Assembly: GCA_023394045.1 (NCBI GenBank)
Contig: JAEXBN010000025.1
Coordinates: 1 to 24,864, forward strand
Source: Bacillota bacterium
Lineage (GTDB): Bacteria; Bacillota; Clostridia; Tissierellales; Peptoniphilaceae
Reading direction: 5' to 3'
DNA length: 24,864 bases
Below are positions 13,902-22,919 of the stretch, piece after piece. The translations under genes were made by a program, and so were the position numbers. How positions within the stretch are numbered: position 1 is the stretch's first letter; every line of letters begins with the position of its first letter. The notes beneath the pieces are model-generated. The model was given only the letters and a program-made list of their open reading frames with translations, searched no databases and had not been told where the DNA came from.

Positions 13902-16623
13902 CGCGTTTCCGTCCTTTCCAACATAAAAGAAGCACGCCGATTCCGCTAAGCGCCATCCCCAAACGCAGTCCCGGAGGATGGTAAACGAGTTGAATGTCAT
14001 GCGTTCCCGGAGCCAAAACCATTCCGGTCATGATTTGATGCACGCGGATCAGTGGAATGGGGCGATGTCCATCCATCGCTTTCCACCCTTTATGGTAAGG
14101 AAGATTGAGCGCTAAAATCCCCGCCGTATCGTTCTCAACGGTGCCGCAAATCGTATCTCCCTGCACCGCCAGATGTTGGAGATTCACCCGGTTCACATTC
14201 CTCGTCCACTCCGGCAGCTTTCGATAGGACGACCACAGAAGTTTTGCTTCCTCCACCTCATAGTCGCCAGGCGATAAGGTCAGCAAGAGTGAGGGACTCT
14301 TGGCATCCAATCGTATCGTAAAGGTCTCCTGCGGCAGCGTCCATTTATAACTTGGTGCAAAAACCGAAAGGTCTTTCTCTCCGACGCGCATCTGATACCA
14401 CAGAAGATCGCTCAGCGGTGCACTCAACGAGTGAAGCCGAAGGGTAAAGAGATACTCGCCTTCATCGCGCGCAGCCAATGGGCACTCCAGCGATCCGACT
14501 TTTATCGTGCCACCTGGCAAATAAACATTGGGCACCAACGGATCGGTTTTTCCTTCCACGTGCCAATGTGCTCCTTGAACCTGGATGCCATGGTATGTCG
14601 CCCCATCTAGGGGAATCTCTTCCACCGTTGGCTCCAACGTGTGTTTTTGCATGAGACCGGCGATCGGAGAATCGACCACGGCCGTCTGAAAAAGGCTCGC
14701 ATCTCTCTGTGCATCATTCAACCATTCAAAATCTTTTTCATCCATCCACGTGTCATACCACAGATCCATCCCCACCGCTTCTTCATTCTGAAACACCGGA
14801 ATGGATGACGAAGAGACCGGTGCAATATCGGCAACATGAAAACCGAACGGAGCGGTCTCTCCGCCGATCACCCGATCCACGCCCCACGCATTTTCAAGAA
14901 AACGCCGCCCATCCATTCCATGGATATGGCTTGGCATCGTCGTCGGCTGATAAATGTGGTGGCGCTGATAAAACCACTCCATTTGATCGCCGGGGATGAG
15001 AGAATTATAGACAGAAAGCCCCTTGACGCCTGCAGCAAGCGCACTGTTAGCGGCAATGTATCCCTTTTGTTCCGTCAGTCGGTTCGCCACGCGGCCGAAG
15101 AACCGCGGCTCATGTTCTATCCCGGCTGCCTTCCAAGAGGCATCCAGCAAGCGGGCGGAAGACCGCCCCTCCGGGCTCAGCTCATCCGAAACTTGCTGAG
15201 AGTGCAGCACGCCCAAACTGGCGGCAAAAAACAAGAGGCCAAACTCCACCCAACGCTGTTTCTTTTTCAGATCCCTGCCCTGCATCAAGAGCAGAAGGAG
15301 CACCGCCCCCAACGTGAAACCAGCAATCCATCCCCCGCGATGCGTCTGGACTCCGATTCGACCTTCCGTATACAAAACACAGAGGTACCACCCCACCCCG
15401 CCGAAGAAGAGAAGCGCCCAAAGCATTCGGTGCGCCATAGTTTCCTTCCAAACGCGCAGCGCCACGGGGATGCACCAACAAATGGCAAGATCCGACCAAA
15501 ACAGCCACCGATCGGTCGGATAGGAAAAGCCATTATATATGGAAGAAATCACCGGAAAGAGTGAAAAGAGATAGAGCACCAGGGCAAAACGCACTTTTTT
15601 TCGATCTTCTTCCGCAAGATAAACCCGTCGGAAAATCAGCATGACCATGAGCAATCCAACGAGCATCGTCCAGAGACCGTGACCGCGCAGCAGCGAAAAA
15701 GGTTCTTTCCAGACCTCCGAAAAGTGTGTGAGGCTCGGAAAAAGTGGAACATTCTGGCTCCCCCGTGTATGGGCAGCGGAAAGAAAGCCGAAAAGAGAGG
15801 GAAGGAAGCCCACAGCCCCCAGTAAAAAAGCCACCAGCGTATCGCCAATACAGCGCAGCGCCCGCTTGATGGACAACCGCCAGTCATGAAGATCCAACCA
15901 AAAAATCACCCAATACACCGCAATGCTCAAACAAGCCATATAGGCGAAATAGAAATTGCTCATAAAGAGCAGCCCCAACGCGACCACGTAGAGCACCGCG
16001 GACTGTCCGCGCCGCATCTTTTCCAGTCCTGCTAAAATCAACGGCGCCATCATCATGGCCGGAAGCATAAAATCCAACAACATCGTACGATAAAGGACAT
16101 TCCCCAGCGTGCCGTATACGACGGCACCGATCAAATGAAAGATCCACGCATTCTGCTTCTCTTCCGGATCGCGTTCTCCTCCTGTGCTGTGCAAAAAGGC
16201 AAAACAGGAAAGCATGAGCAAAAACTGATGGATCATGCTGGATAATAGCAGTACACGTGCCGCATTGGCAGGACTTTTCAAAGAAAATCCGATGAGCTTC
16301 GCAAAAACCACAGAAATCCAGAAAAATGGCGAGGTGCTGTAATAGTAGCTCAGCTCACTCAAGGCATCGCCGCCCAATCCCAGATTCCAATTCCAAAAAT
16401 GAATATCCCACAGATGCGGCCCCCACATCTGCGCCAGCGCCTGGCGAAAAACCGCAAACTGCGCACTGGCATCCACCCCGCGGATCAGAAAATCTCTGCC
16501 TTCTGAAAAGGAAAAAAAGAGAATGTGACTTCCGAACACCACGGAAAAAAACAGGATCAGCGTGAATATTCCGCGCTTCATCCGCCGCTTCAGGAATCCT
16601 CCCTTTGTTCCTTTCAGAGCCAT
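13894..16623 (-). CDS. YfhO-family membrane protein
   Basis: A 909-aa polytopic membrane protein. The N-terminal 500 residues hold about a dozen hydrophobic helices, and a large extracellular domain (about 500-880) and one final helix follow. The opening resembles YfhO proteins, with the loop WNWNLGLGGDALSELSYYY (about 77-95) characteristic of this GT-C-like family. In Bacillus subtilis and relatives YfhO is implicated in glycosylating lipoteichoic acid, and that role is inferred here. The start has AAGGAAGAG just before the ATG. It is the first gene of a two-gene operon with the C39-like peptidase. Length is typical. No clear promoter is visible upstream. Confidence 0.85.
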   Translation of the reverse strand: MALKGTKGGFLKRRMKRGIFTLILFFSVVFGSHILFFSFSEGRDFLIRGVDASAQFAVFRQALAQMWGPHLWDIHFWNWNLGLGGDALSELSYYYSTSPFFWISVVFAKLIGFSLKSPANAARVLLLSSMIHQFLLMLSCFAFLHSTGGERDPEEKQNAWIFHLIGAVVYGTLGNVLYRTMLLDFMLPAMMMAPLILAGLEKMRRGQSAVLYVVALGLLFMSNFYFAYMACLSIAVYWVIFWLDLHDWRLSIKRALRCIGDTLVAFLLGAVGFLPSLFGFLSAAHTRGSQNVPLFPSLTHFSEVWKEPFSLLRGHGLWTMLVGLLMVMLIFRRVYLAEEDRKKVRFALVLYLFSLFPVISSIYNGFSYPTDRWLFWSDLAICWCIPVALRVWKETMAHRMLWALLFFGGVGWYLCVLYTEGRIGVQTHRGGWIAGFTLGAVLLLLLMQGRDLKKKQRWVEFGLLFFAASLGVLHSQQVSDELSPEGRSSARLLDASWKAAGIEHEPRFFGRVANRLTEQKGYIAANSALAAGVKGLSVYNSLIPGDQMEWFYQRHHIYQPTTMPSHIHGMDGRRFLENAWGVDRVIGGETAPFGFHVADIAPVSSSSIPVFQNEEAVGMDLWYDTWMDEKDFEWLNDAQRDASLFQTAVVDSPIAGLMQKHTLEPTVEEIPLDGATYHGIQVQGAHWHVEGKTDPLVPNVYLPGGTIKVGSLECPLAARDEGEYLFTLRLHSLSAPLSDLLWYQMRVGEKDLSVFAPSYKWTLPQETFTIRLDAKSPSLLLTLSPGDYEVEEAKLLWSSYRKLPEWTRNVNRVNLQHLAVQGDTICGTVENDTAGILALNLPYHKGWKAMDGHRPIPLIRVHQIMTGMVLAPGTHDIQLVYHPPGLRLGMALSGIGVLLLCWKGRKRDA

Positions 16624-16703
16624 CTCTCTTCCTTTCGATTTTTGGAATCAAATCCTATCGTTTCTCCTACTTTATCATGAATTACACCATTGAAGTACAG
16701 AAC

Positions 16704-16765
16704 AAAAAAAGAAGCCCTGCCATTCAGCATCACAAGAAGCCAAACGACAGGTGCCTCCAGCAGGG
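16704..16765 (-). terminator. Terminator of the opp operon
   Basis: On the - strand CCCTGC and GCAGGG (16715-16720 with 16760-16765) enclose a 39-base loop, and the stem is followed by CTTC and a T7 run (A's at 16704-16710). It is 14 bases after the oppF stop. The long loop makes it a weaker call than the other terminators. Confidence 0.5.
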
Positions 16766-16778
16766 ATTCAAAAATTCC

Positions 16779-17699
16779 TTATTTCACCCATTGAGAGAAC
16801 TCTTCATCCGTGCACCGCACATAGTGCGTTCCTTCAACGAGGCGATCCTTTCCCTCCTCATAGTGAATCCCCGACTGCTCATAGTCATAGGAAAGGGACG
16901 TGCGCGTTTTTTCCACCACCGGATTCGGAATCGGAATCGCCGAAAGAAGACTCTTGGTATAGGGATGGATCGGATGATTAAAGATCTCTTCCGTGGTTCC
17001 GGTCTCCAGAAGATAGCCCAGATGCAGCACGCCAATCCGGTCAGAAATGTATTTAACCATGCTCAGATCGTGGGCAATGAACAGATACGCACAGCCCGTA
17101 CTCTTCTGAATATCCTTCATCAGGTTCACCACCTGCGCCTGGATGGAGACATCTAGAGCCGAAATACACTCGTCCGCGATGATGAGCTTCGGGTTCATAA
17201 TCAGTGCCCGCGCGATCCCCACGCGCTGGCGCTGACCGCCGGAAAACTGATGGGGATATCTTTCGGCATGCTGCGGAGAAAGACCCACTTTTCGCAGAAT
17301 CTCATGGATCAGCGCCTCTCTCTCCTTCGGATTCGTCGTTCGATGATGAATATCCAGACCTTCACCGATGATATCGGCGACTTTTTTTCGAGGATTAAGG
17401 CTCGCCATCGGATCCTGAAAGATCATCTGCATTTGTTCATGCAGCATCGTGCGCGTGCTTTTGTCCAGATTTCCGGAGATGGTCTTCCCCTGAAACTCCA
17501 CTGATCCAGCGGTCGGATCATACAAACGGATGATGCTTCGGCCGATCGTGGTTTTTCCGGATCCGGATTCTCCCACTAGACCGTAGGTTTCCCCCGGATA
17601 GACCTCGAAAGAAACGCCATTCACAGCCTTCACCGTAAAATTCCGGTTGATGCGGAAGTGCTGCTCCAGATTTTTCACTTGCAACAGCGGCTCGGTCAT
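16779..17699 (-). CDS. oppF: Oligopeptide ABC transporter ATP-binding protein OppF
   Basis: A 306-aa ATPase of the OppF/AppF type, one of the two nucleotide-binding subunits for peptide uptake. Walker A is GESGSGKTT (43-51), the signature FSGGQRQRVGIA, Walker B LIIADECISALD and the switch region FIAHDLSMVKYIS. The C-terminal segment HPIHPYTKSLLSAIP is the oligopeptide-transporter extension found only in these ATPases. Its start overlaps the oppD stop by 4 bases (ATGA). It is the last gene of the operon. The usual DEP of Walker B reads DEC, as in some clostridial members I recall. Confidence 0.93.
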   Translation of the reverse strand: MTEPLLQVKNLEQHFRINRNFTVKAVNGVSFEVYPGETYGLVGESGSGKTTIGRSIIRLYDPTAGSVEFQGKTISGNLDKSTRTMLHEQMQMIFQDPMASLNPRKKVADIIGEGLDIHHRTTNPKEREALIHEILRKVGLSPQHAERYPHQFSGGQRQRVGIARALIMNPKLIIADECISALDVSIQAQVVNLMKDIQKSTGCAYLFIAHDLSMVKYISDRIGVLHLGYLLETGTTEEIFNHPIHPYTKSLLSAIPIPNPVVEKTRTSLSYDYEQSGIHYEEGKDRLVEGTHYVRCTDEEFSQWVK

Positions 17700-18793
17700 T
17701 GCAGCCCTCCCTTCTTCCGCGCTTCTTCTCTCGCACGTTCCAAACGCACCGCCAGTGCCTCCGGAATCTCCACCTTCGGCGCATCCGGATGCAGCAGCCA
17801 GGTCGCTGCATAATGCGTCTCGGACAGCTTAAAAAACGGCGGCTGAGCTTTTTCATCAATTTTCAGCGCGAACGGATTGCGCTGCGCAAAGGCATCCCCT
17901 TCCGGCTCATGCAGCAGGTTTGGCGGACTGCCGGGAATGGAGTACAGACGTTCATCATCCGTTTCCAAATCCGGCATGGCTGACAGCAATCCCCATGTAT
18001 ACGGATGGCGCGGATCATAGAAAATATCTTCAACGGTTCCGGTCTCCACGATACGGCCGGCATACATGACGTTGACATAATCCGCCACTTTCGCCACCAC
18101 CCCAAGATCGTGGGTGATATAAATCACCGAAAGGTTCATCCGGTGCTGAATCGTCTTAATCAGCTCCAGAATTTTCGCCTGAATGGTCACGTCGAGCGCC
18201 GTCGTCGGCTCATCGCAGATCAGAATATCCGGAGCGCTGGACAGCGCAATCGCAATCACCACACGCTGGCGCATTCCGCCGGAAAGCTGGTGCGGATAAT
18301 TACGCATCCGCTTCTCTGGCTCCGGAATGCCCACCAGGGCTAAAAGCTCCACCGCACGTTGACGAGCGCTCGCTTTGTTGTATTTCCCGCTCAGCAGCAT
18401 CCCTTCCATAATCTGCTTTCCGATGTTCATCGTCGGATCGAGGCTGGTCATCGGATCCTGAAAGACCATCGCTATATGTTTTCCGTTGATGGTCTGGCGC
18501 ATCTCCTTCTTCGACAGTTTCAGAAGATCCACCGTCTTCCCCTCGGTTCCGTCCGCCTCCGGCGGAAAATGGTAGAGAATCTCGCCGCTGTGAATGACCG
18601 CATTGCTGTCCAAAAGCCCCATCGCCGCTTTCATGGAGACGGATTTTCCAGATCCCGATTCACCCACGATCGCGAGCGTTTCCCCCTTTCGCAGCTCCAT
18701 ATTGATGCCGCGAATCGCATGGATCTGTCCTGCATTGGTCTGAAATGAAAGATCCAGATGGCGAATTTGAAAGATGGTCTTGTTCTCGCTCAT
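17696..18793 (-). CDS. oppD: Oligopeptide ABC transporter ATP-binding protein OppD
   Basis: A 365-aa ATPase partnering OppF. Walker A is GESGSGKS (44-51), the signature LSGGMRQRVVIA, Walker B ILICDEPTTALDVT and the switch YITHDLGVVA. The C-terminal extension DPRHPYTWGLLSAMPDL is typical of OppD/DppD. The ATG at 18793 was chosen because GAGGTG lies 5 bases upstream. The frame is open further to 18865, but that part lies inside oppC. It starts 7 bases after the oppC stop and ends overlapping oppF by 4 bases. Both ATPase genes being present indicates a heterodimeric engine. Confidence 0.93.
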   Translation of the reverse strand: MSENKTIFQIRHLDLSFQTNAGQIHAIRGINMELRKGETLAIVGESGSGKSVSMKAAMGLLDSNAVIHSGEILYHFPPEADGTEGKTVDLLKLSKKEMRQTINGKHIAMVFQDPMTSLDPTMNIGKQIMEGMLLSGKYNKASARQRAVELLALVGIPEPEKRMRNYPHQLSGGMRQRVVIAIALSSAPDILICDEPTTALDVTIQAKILELIKTIQHRMNLSVIYITHDLGVVAKVADYVNVMYAGRIVETGTVEDIFYDPRHPYTWGLLSAMPDLETDDERLYSIPGSPPNLLHEPEGDAFAQRNPFALKIDEKAQPPFFKLSETHYAATWLLHPDAPKVEIPEALAVRLERAREEARKKGGLQ

Positions 18794-18800
18794 AATCACC

Positions 18801-19844
18801 TCACATATCTTCCAGTTTCGGCGCCAATGCTTCGCGCAGCCCATCACCAATAAAGTTAAATCCAAGCATCAGGAGTGCCAGCGCACTGATGGGGGGCAAA
18901 ATCTGATAGGGAAGCGTCGTAATATTATTGAAGCCCGCCTCAATCAGGGAGCCAATCGACGCCTGGGGCAGCATGATTCCGACGCCGACAAAACTCAGAA
19001 ATGCCTCGGTAAAAATCGCCGCGGGAATCGAGAACATCACCTGTGTGATGATCGGTCCAATCGTATTGGGAAGGATCACCCGGAAAATGATATGAGCGCT
19101 GCCTGCGCCCAGAGTCCGGCTGGCCAGCACATATTCTTGATCTTTCAGCTTGAGCATCTCCGCGCGCGCAATTTTACTCATGCCAATCCATTCCGTAAGG
19201 AGCAGCGCAACGATCACCAATCCAATTCCTTTCGGCATGAAGATCGCCAGCACGGACACCATGACCAGACGCGGAATACTGTTGGCAATTTCGACAATGC
19301 GCTGCATCACCGCGTCCACTTTTCCACCAAAATAGCCGGAAATCAATCCATAGCTCATGCCGATCAACATGTCGATCACAATCGTGACAAAAGCGATAAA
19401 GAGGGAAACGCGGGCGCCCTGCCAAGTGCGCGTCCAGAGATCGCGACCCAGATCGTCCGTGCCGAAAAGAAACGTGCGGTCTGCAAACGGGTCTGCAAAC
19501 GGCTGTCCGCCTAAAGCGCCGTGCAGTGCCGGAATCCGGGGCGCCAGACCGTTGGCCGTGCGTGTCACTCCTTCGGCCGTCGTGGTACTAACCATTTCAT
19601 CATATTTATAAGAGGAGAAGATGGGTCCAAAAATTGCGAAAAGGATGATCGCCGTAACAATCACCAGACCGCAAACCGCTCTCTTATCCTTAAAAAAATG
19701 AGTGATGACGCCCTTCCAATATCCCTGCGAAGCAAAGTTGGTATCGACATCCAGATCCCGGTTGCTCACAAAGGAAAAATCGCCGTCCACCGGAACATAG
19801 GACTGCTCAACCGCCGGGACAGTCAGTGTCTGTTTCTGTTTCAT
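18801..19844 (-). CDS. oppC: Oligopeptide ABC transporter permease OppC
   Basis: A 347-aa inner-membrane permease. A cytoplasmic N-terminal stretch of about 50 residues leads into the first helix (LVIVTAIILFAIFGPIF), then a short extracellular segment with FLFGTDDLGRDLWTRT, the classic OppC/DppC sequence. Five more helices follow, with the EAA loop (LASRTLGAGSAHIIFRVILP) docking on an ATPase. It forms the channel with OppB. Its start overlaps the oppB stop by 4 bases. Confidence 0.93.
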   Translation of the reverse strand: MKQKQTLTVPAVEQSYVPVDGDFSFVSNRDLDVDTNFASQGYWKGVITHFFKDKRAVCGLVIVTAIILFAIFGPIFSSYKYDEMVSTTTAEGVTRTANGLAPRIPALHGALGGQPFADPFADRTFLFGTDDLGRDLWTRTWQGARVSLFIAFVTIVIDMLIGMSYGLISGYFGGKVDAVMQRIVEIANSIPRLVMVSVLAIFMPKGIGLVIVALLLTEWIGMSKIARAEMLKLKDQEYVLASRTLGAGSAHIIFRVILPNTIGPIITQVMFSIPAAIFTEAFLSFVGVGIMLPQASIGSLIEAGFNNITTLPYQILPPISALALLMLGFNFIGDGLREALAPKLEDM

Positions 19845-20788
19845 ATTTTCTGCCCCTTTCCCGCCAGACGAATCCTTGGATCCAGAATGCCGTAGAGAAT
19901 ATCCAAAACCAGCATAATTCCGATATACAGCGCAGAGTACAGAATGCCCAGTGCCAAAACATAGTTGTAATCAATCCCGGCGCCGGCGATGGCATCCACC
20001 ATCAATTTTCCGATTCCATTGATCCCGTAAATCTTTTCCACGACGAGCGCGCCAGTGAGCAGATCCACAATGAGCGGAGCAATCACCGTGACAATGGGAA
20101 TCAGCGCATTGCGCAGCACATGCCGCGTGACCAGCTTCGTCCCATACAACCCCTTCGCTTCCGCCAAATGCACATAATCACTGTCCATCACCTCCACCAT
20201 CTCATTGCGCGTAAACCGGGAAATGGTCGACAGCGAAAATAGGCTCAGCGAGAGAGCCGGCATGATGGCCGAGAACAGAAATTTGGAGTTGTCAAAAAAG
20301 TAGGGGAAAAAGGGGATCTGAAAGGCAAAGAAATATTGCAGAAAGATCAGGAAAACATAGGACGGAACGCAAACGCCCACAATGGAAAGCACCGTACAGA
20401 AGCCATCCAAAAATTTTCCGCGATGAAGCGCCGCCATAATTCCCAAGATCAGTCCTAGCGCCGATCCAATCAAAATTGCCAGACCGCCGATGCGAAACGA
20501 ATTGGAAATTGCGGTTCCGAGAACCGTGCTGATCGGCGCACCATTGTAGAGCGACGTCCCATTCCCAAAATTCCCGTGCAACACATTGCCCATATATCGT
20601 ACAAACTGCACCGGAATCGGGTCATCCAATCCCATCTTTGCGCGCGTCTGCGCGATCTGTGCATCGGACATGCGCTCAGAGGGGAACGGGTTTCCCGGCA
20701 TGATGCGGACGAGCACAAAAAGCAGAAGCACAATAATAAAGAGAGTCAGGAGCGCCATTCCGACACGTTTAAGAATGTATTTTACCAA
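19841..20788 (-). CDS. oppB: Oligopeptide ABC transporter permease OppB
   Basis: A 315-aa permease. The N-terminus VKYILKRVGMALLTLFIIVL and the segment MGLDDPIPVQFVRYMGNVLHG are typical of OppB/DppB. The EAA-like loop is RNALIPIVTVIAPLIVDLL. I start it at TTG 20788, 5 bases after GGAGG. The frame is open back to an ATG at 20851, but that would run through the terminator hairpin at 20804-20836 and add a non-homologous Cys/Ser segment. It overlaps oppC by 4 bases. The TTG start plus the upstream terminator suggest lower expression than oppA. Confidence 0.9.
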   Translation of the reverse strand: MVKYILKRVGMALLTLFIIVLLLFVLVRIMPGNPFPSERMSDAQIAQTRAKMGLDDPIPVQFVRYMGNVLHGNFGNGTSLYNGAPISTVLGTAISNSFRIGGLAILIGSALGLILGIMAALHRGKFLDGFCTVLSIVGVCVPSYVFLIFLQYFFAFQIPFFPYFFDNSKFLFSAIMPALSLSLFSLSTISRFTRNEMVEVMDSDYVHLAEAKGLYGTKLVTRHVLRNALIPIVTVIAPLIVDLLTGALVVEKIYGINGIGKLMVDAIAGAGIDYNYVLALGILYSALYIGIMLVLDILYGILDPRIRLAGKGQKI

Positions 20789-20803
20789 AGCGTCCTCCAG
20801 GCT

Positions 20804-20836
20804 AAAACAATCGGGGCAATCCGAAGATTGCCCCGA
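20804..20836 (-). terminator. Attenuating terminator between oppA and oppB
   Basis: A perfect 11-bp stem, 20811-20821 with 20826-20836, closed by a very stable C(UUCG)G tetraloop, followed on the - strand by TTGTTTT. It lies 23 bases after the oppA stop and 16 bases before the oppB start. It probably lets only part of the transcripts continue, so the binding protein exceeds the membrane parts. It may also protect the 3' end of oppA RNA. Confidence 0.88.
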
Positions 20837-20859
20837 CAACGTCATCCCCACAACGCAGC

Positions 20860-22560
20860 TTAATTTCCCTTCACTGCATTCTTGTATACACGGTTCAGTG
20901 CTACCGGATGGAACTCGACACCACTCAGCGCCGGATTGATGAGGTTAGCGTTGGATTTTGTAAACAACGGAGCGATCACTGCATCATTCATCACCAGCTT
21001 CTCAGCCTCATGCAGTGCATTCCAGCGTCCCTGATAATCTGAAACAAAAGCGCCCACCGTCGCATCCTGGATCAGCTTATCGTAATCTGCGTTGCTCCAG
21101 AATCCGTAGTTGTTGCTATTACCCGTTGTCCACATCCCAAGATAGGTCAGCGGATCAGCATAATCGGGACCCCAGCGAGTCAGTGCGACATCGTAGTTAT
21201 CATTTTGCATTTTATCCAGACGTTCCGACTTCGTCATGGCCTGCAGATTGATGGTCATGCCCGGCAAAGCCGCCTCGATCTGGCTCTTCAGCGCCTGTGC
21301 AATTTTAGCCACTTCGTCGCCCTCATTATTCCCGTAGATCAACGTGAAGTTAAAGCTTTCTTTGCCAAGCTCCTGTTTCGCTTTGGCATAGTATTCTTGT
21401 GCACGCGCCGTATCAAATCCGACGACGTCGCTGTAGCGCTTCTGATCGGCAGAAAAGTCTTCGCCATTTTCCGCATTGTTGGCAAACTGCGGCGGAACCG
21501 CCGTGAACGTGGGAAGCGAGCCATCCATCACGAAATTGTTGACAATGGAATCACGGTCAATCGCATTGCTCATCGCCAAACGCAGATTCTTGTTGGCCAG
21601 CATGCCGCCCTCTGCATTCTTCTCGGTCTGGCTGAACGTCAGATACCAGAGATATCCCGCGCCCGTGATTTTGATTTTATTGCCAATCGCAGAATCCGCT
21701 TGCGCATTCGCGACCTGATTTCCAGAGATGGTCACCAAATCCAGCGTATTGTTCTTAAACGCGGTCAATGCGTTATCCGACGATCCAACGACCTGGTAAT
21801 TCAGACCGGCCAGTTTCACCCGCTCGGCGTCCCAGTAATCCGGATTCTTTTTCAGCACAAGGTTTGCCGTCCCCGGTGTGTAACTTTCCAAAAGGAATGC
21901 GCCATTCGACAGATAGGTTTCCGGGCTGGTTCCATAAGTGCCTTCAGCCTGCGCCGTGTAGAATTTCTCGTTAATCGGATAGAAGACCGGGAATGCCATC
22001 AGCGAGGGGAAGAAAGAAACCGGAACGCTCAGCTCCACAACGAATGTTTTATCATCCGGTGCGGAAACCCCGAGAGTGCTCGGATCCGCGCCTTCGCGCA
22101 CGGCATCCGCGTTTTTGATATTGCCGACACCGTCGCCCAGCATATAGGCATATTCGCCGTTCTCTTTCGCAATACGTCTCCAGGCAAACAGAAAATCATT
22201 CGCCGTGACAGGATCTCCATTGGACCACTTCGCATCGCGCAGATGGAATGTATACGTCAAGCCATCTTCCGACACATCATACGATTCTGCAATCGCCGGG
22301 ATTGGAGCGCCGTCTTTGTCTAACTGCAGCAAACCATCTGTGACATCAGCGATCACTTCAAACGATTCGCCATCTGTGGCCAAATTCGTATCCAGCGACA
22401 TGACATTGGTACTCAACATCACCGATGCGTAATTCGCATTCGCTGCTCCGCCCGCTTCGCTTGTTGCTGCATCATTTCCAGCCTGTTCACCGCCGTTTCC
22501 GCAGGCAGCGAGACCGACAACCATGACTGCAGAAAGCAAAGCCATCAGCATTTTCTTCAT
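20860..22560 (-). CDS. oppA: Oligopeptide ABC transporter substrate-binding lipoprotein OppA
   Basis: A 566-aa extracellular lipoprotein that captures peptides. The lipobox GLAAC puts the lipid-anchored Cys at position 20, followed by a Gly/Ala/Asn linker. The body fits the family 5 solute-binding fold: ESYDVSEDGLTYTFHLRDAK and WSNGDPVTANDFLFAWRR are typical of OppA, and NLRLAMSNAIDRDSIV matches the AIDR motif. GGGAGG lies 5 bases before the ATG. It heads the operon, driven by the promoter at 22692-22720 with a leader of about 125 bases, and is followed by the attenuator. The substrate length class cannot be read from the sequence. Confidence 0.93.
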   Translation of the reverse strand: MKKMLMALLSAVMVVGLAACGNGGEQAGNDAATSEAGGAANANYASVMLSTNVMSLDTNLATDGESFEVIADVTDGLLQLDKDGAPIPAIAESYDVSEDGLTYTFHLRDAKWSNGDPVTANDFLFAWRRIAKENGEYAYMLGDGVGNIKNADAVREGADPSTLGVSAPDDKTFVVELSVPVSFFPSLMAFPVFYPINEKFYTAQAEGTYGTSPETYLSNGAFLLESYTPGTANLVLKKNPDYWDAERVKLAGLNYQVVGSSDNALTAFKNNTLDLVTISGNQVANAQADSAIGNKIKITGAGYLWYLTFSQTEKNAEGGMLANKNLRLAMSNAIDRDSIVNNFVMDGSLPTFTAVPPQFANNAENGEDFSADQKRYSDVVGFDTARAQEYYAKAKQELGKESFNFTLIYGNNEGDEVAKIAQALKSQIEAALPGMTINLQAMTKSERLDKMQNDNYDVALTRWGPDYADPLTYLGMWTTGNSNNYGFWSNADYDKLIQDATVGAFVSDYQGRWNALHEAEKLVMNDAVIAPLFTKSNANLINPALSGVEFHPVALNRVYKNAVKGN

Positions 22561-22691
22561 GATTTCCTCCCTTACTGAACCCGCCCCTCTTTCGATTTCG
22601 ATGAGAGACTTCTGTCCGAATGGTATCCGAACCGGGCCGACACTTATGTGTCATCAATCAACTGACTGATGGAGTAAACTTAATTTTCGGT

Positions 22692-22720
22692 ATTGTATCC
22701 TACAATATTTCGCAAGTCAA
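22692..22720 (-). promoter_or_regulatory. Sigma-A-type promoter of the opp operon
   Basis: On the - strand TTGACT (22715-22720) and TACAAT (22692-22697) are 17 bases apart, with A/T-rich DNA upstream that may act as an UP element. Transcription would start near 22685. Confidence 0.75.
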
Positions 22721-22847
22721 ATTTTTTCTTTATTTTGTAAAATTATTCACAATTTCATAAAATTTCCGCTTGCTCTCATCAAGTTTTATTAAATCAATCT
22801 GAATAAAATAAGATCAATATGAACGACGAGCATCTCTGAAAGAATCA

Positions 22848-22903
22848 AAAAAACAGCAGCTTTTCAGCGCTCAAAGAAGAATCCTTGTCGCTGAAAAGCT
22901 GCT
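22848..22903 (-). terminator. Intrinsic terminator of the double-Nudix gene
   Basis: A perfect 15-bp inverted repeat, 22855-22869 with 22889-22903, followed on the - strand by G and T7 (A's at 22847-22853). It lies 16 bases past the Nudix stop. Confidence 0.9.
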
Positions 22904-22919
22904 CATTATTCAATCTCAT

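Larger units (their letters stand above)
22561..22919. other. AT-rich intergenic region upstream of oppA
   Basis: No credible gene. It holds the oppA leader (22561-22685), with a short GACAC/GTGTC hairpin at 22639-22652, the oppA promoter, an AT-rich stretch at 22715-22820 and the terminator of the Nudix gene (22848-22903). I saw no clear operator or riboswitch consensus in the leader. Confidence 0.6.

Noticed and set aside
14836..15564. 242-aa + strand frame opposite yfhO
   Set aside because: It is antisense to a conserved membrane protein, with Pro/His/Arg-rich shadow composition.
21205..22323. 372-aa + strand frame opposite oppA
   Set aside because: It is antisense to a clear lipoprotein gene, and its composition (His/Arg/Ile-rich) is typical of shadow frames.
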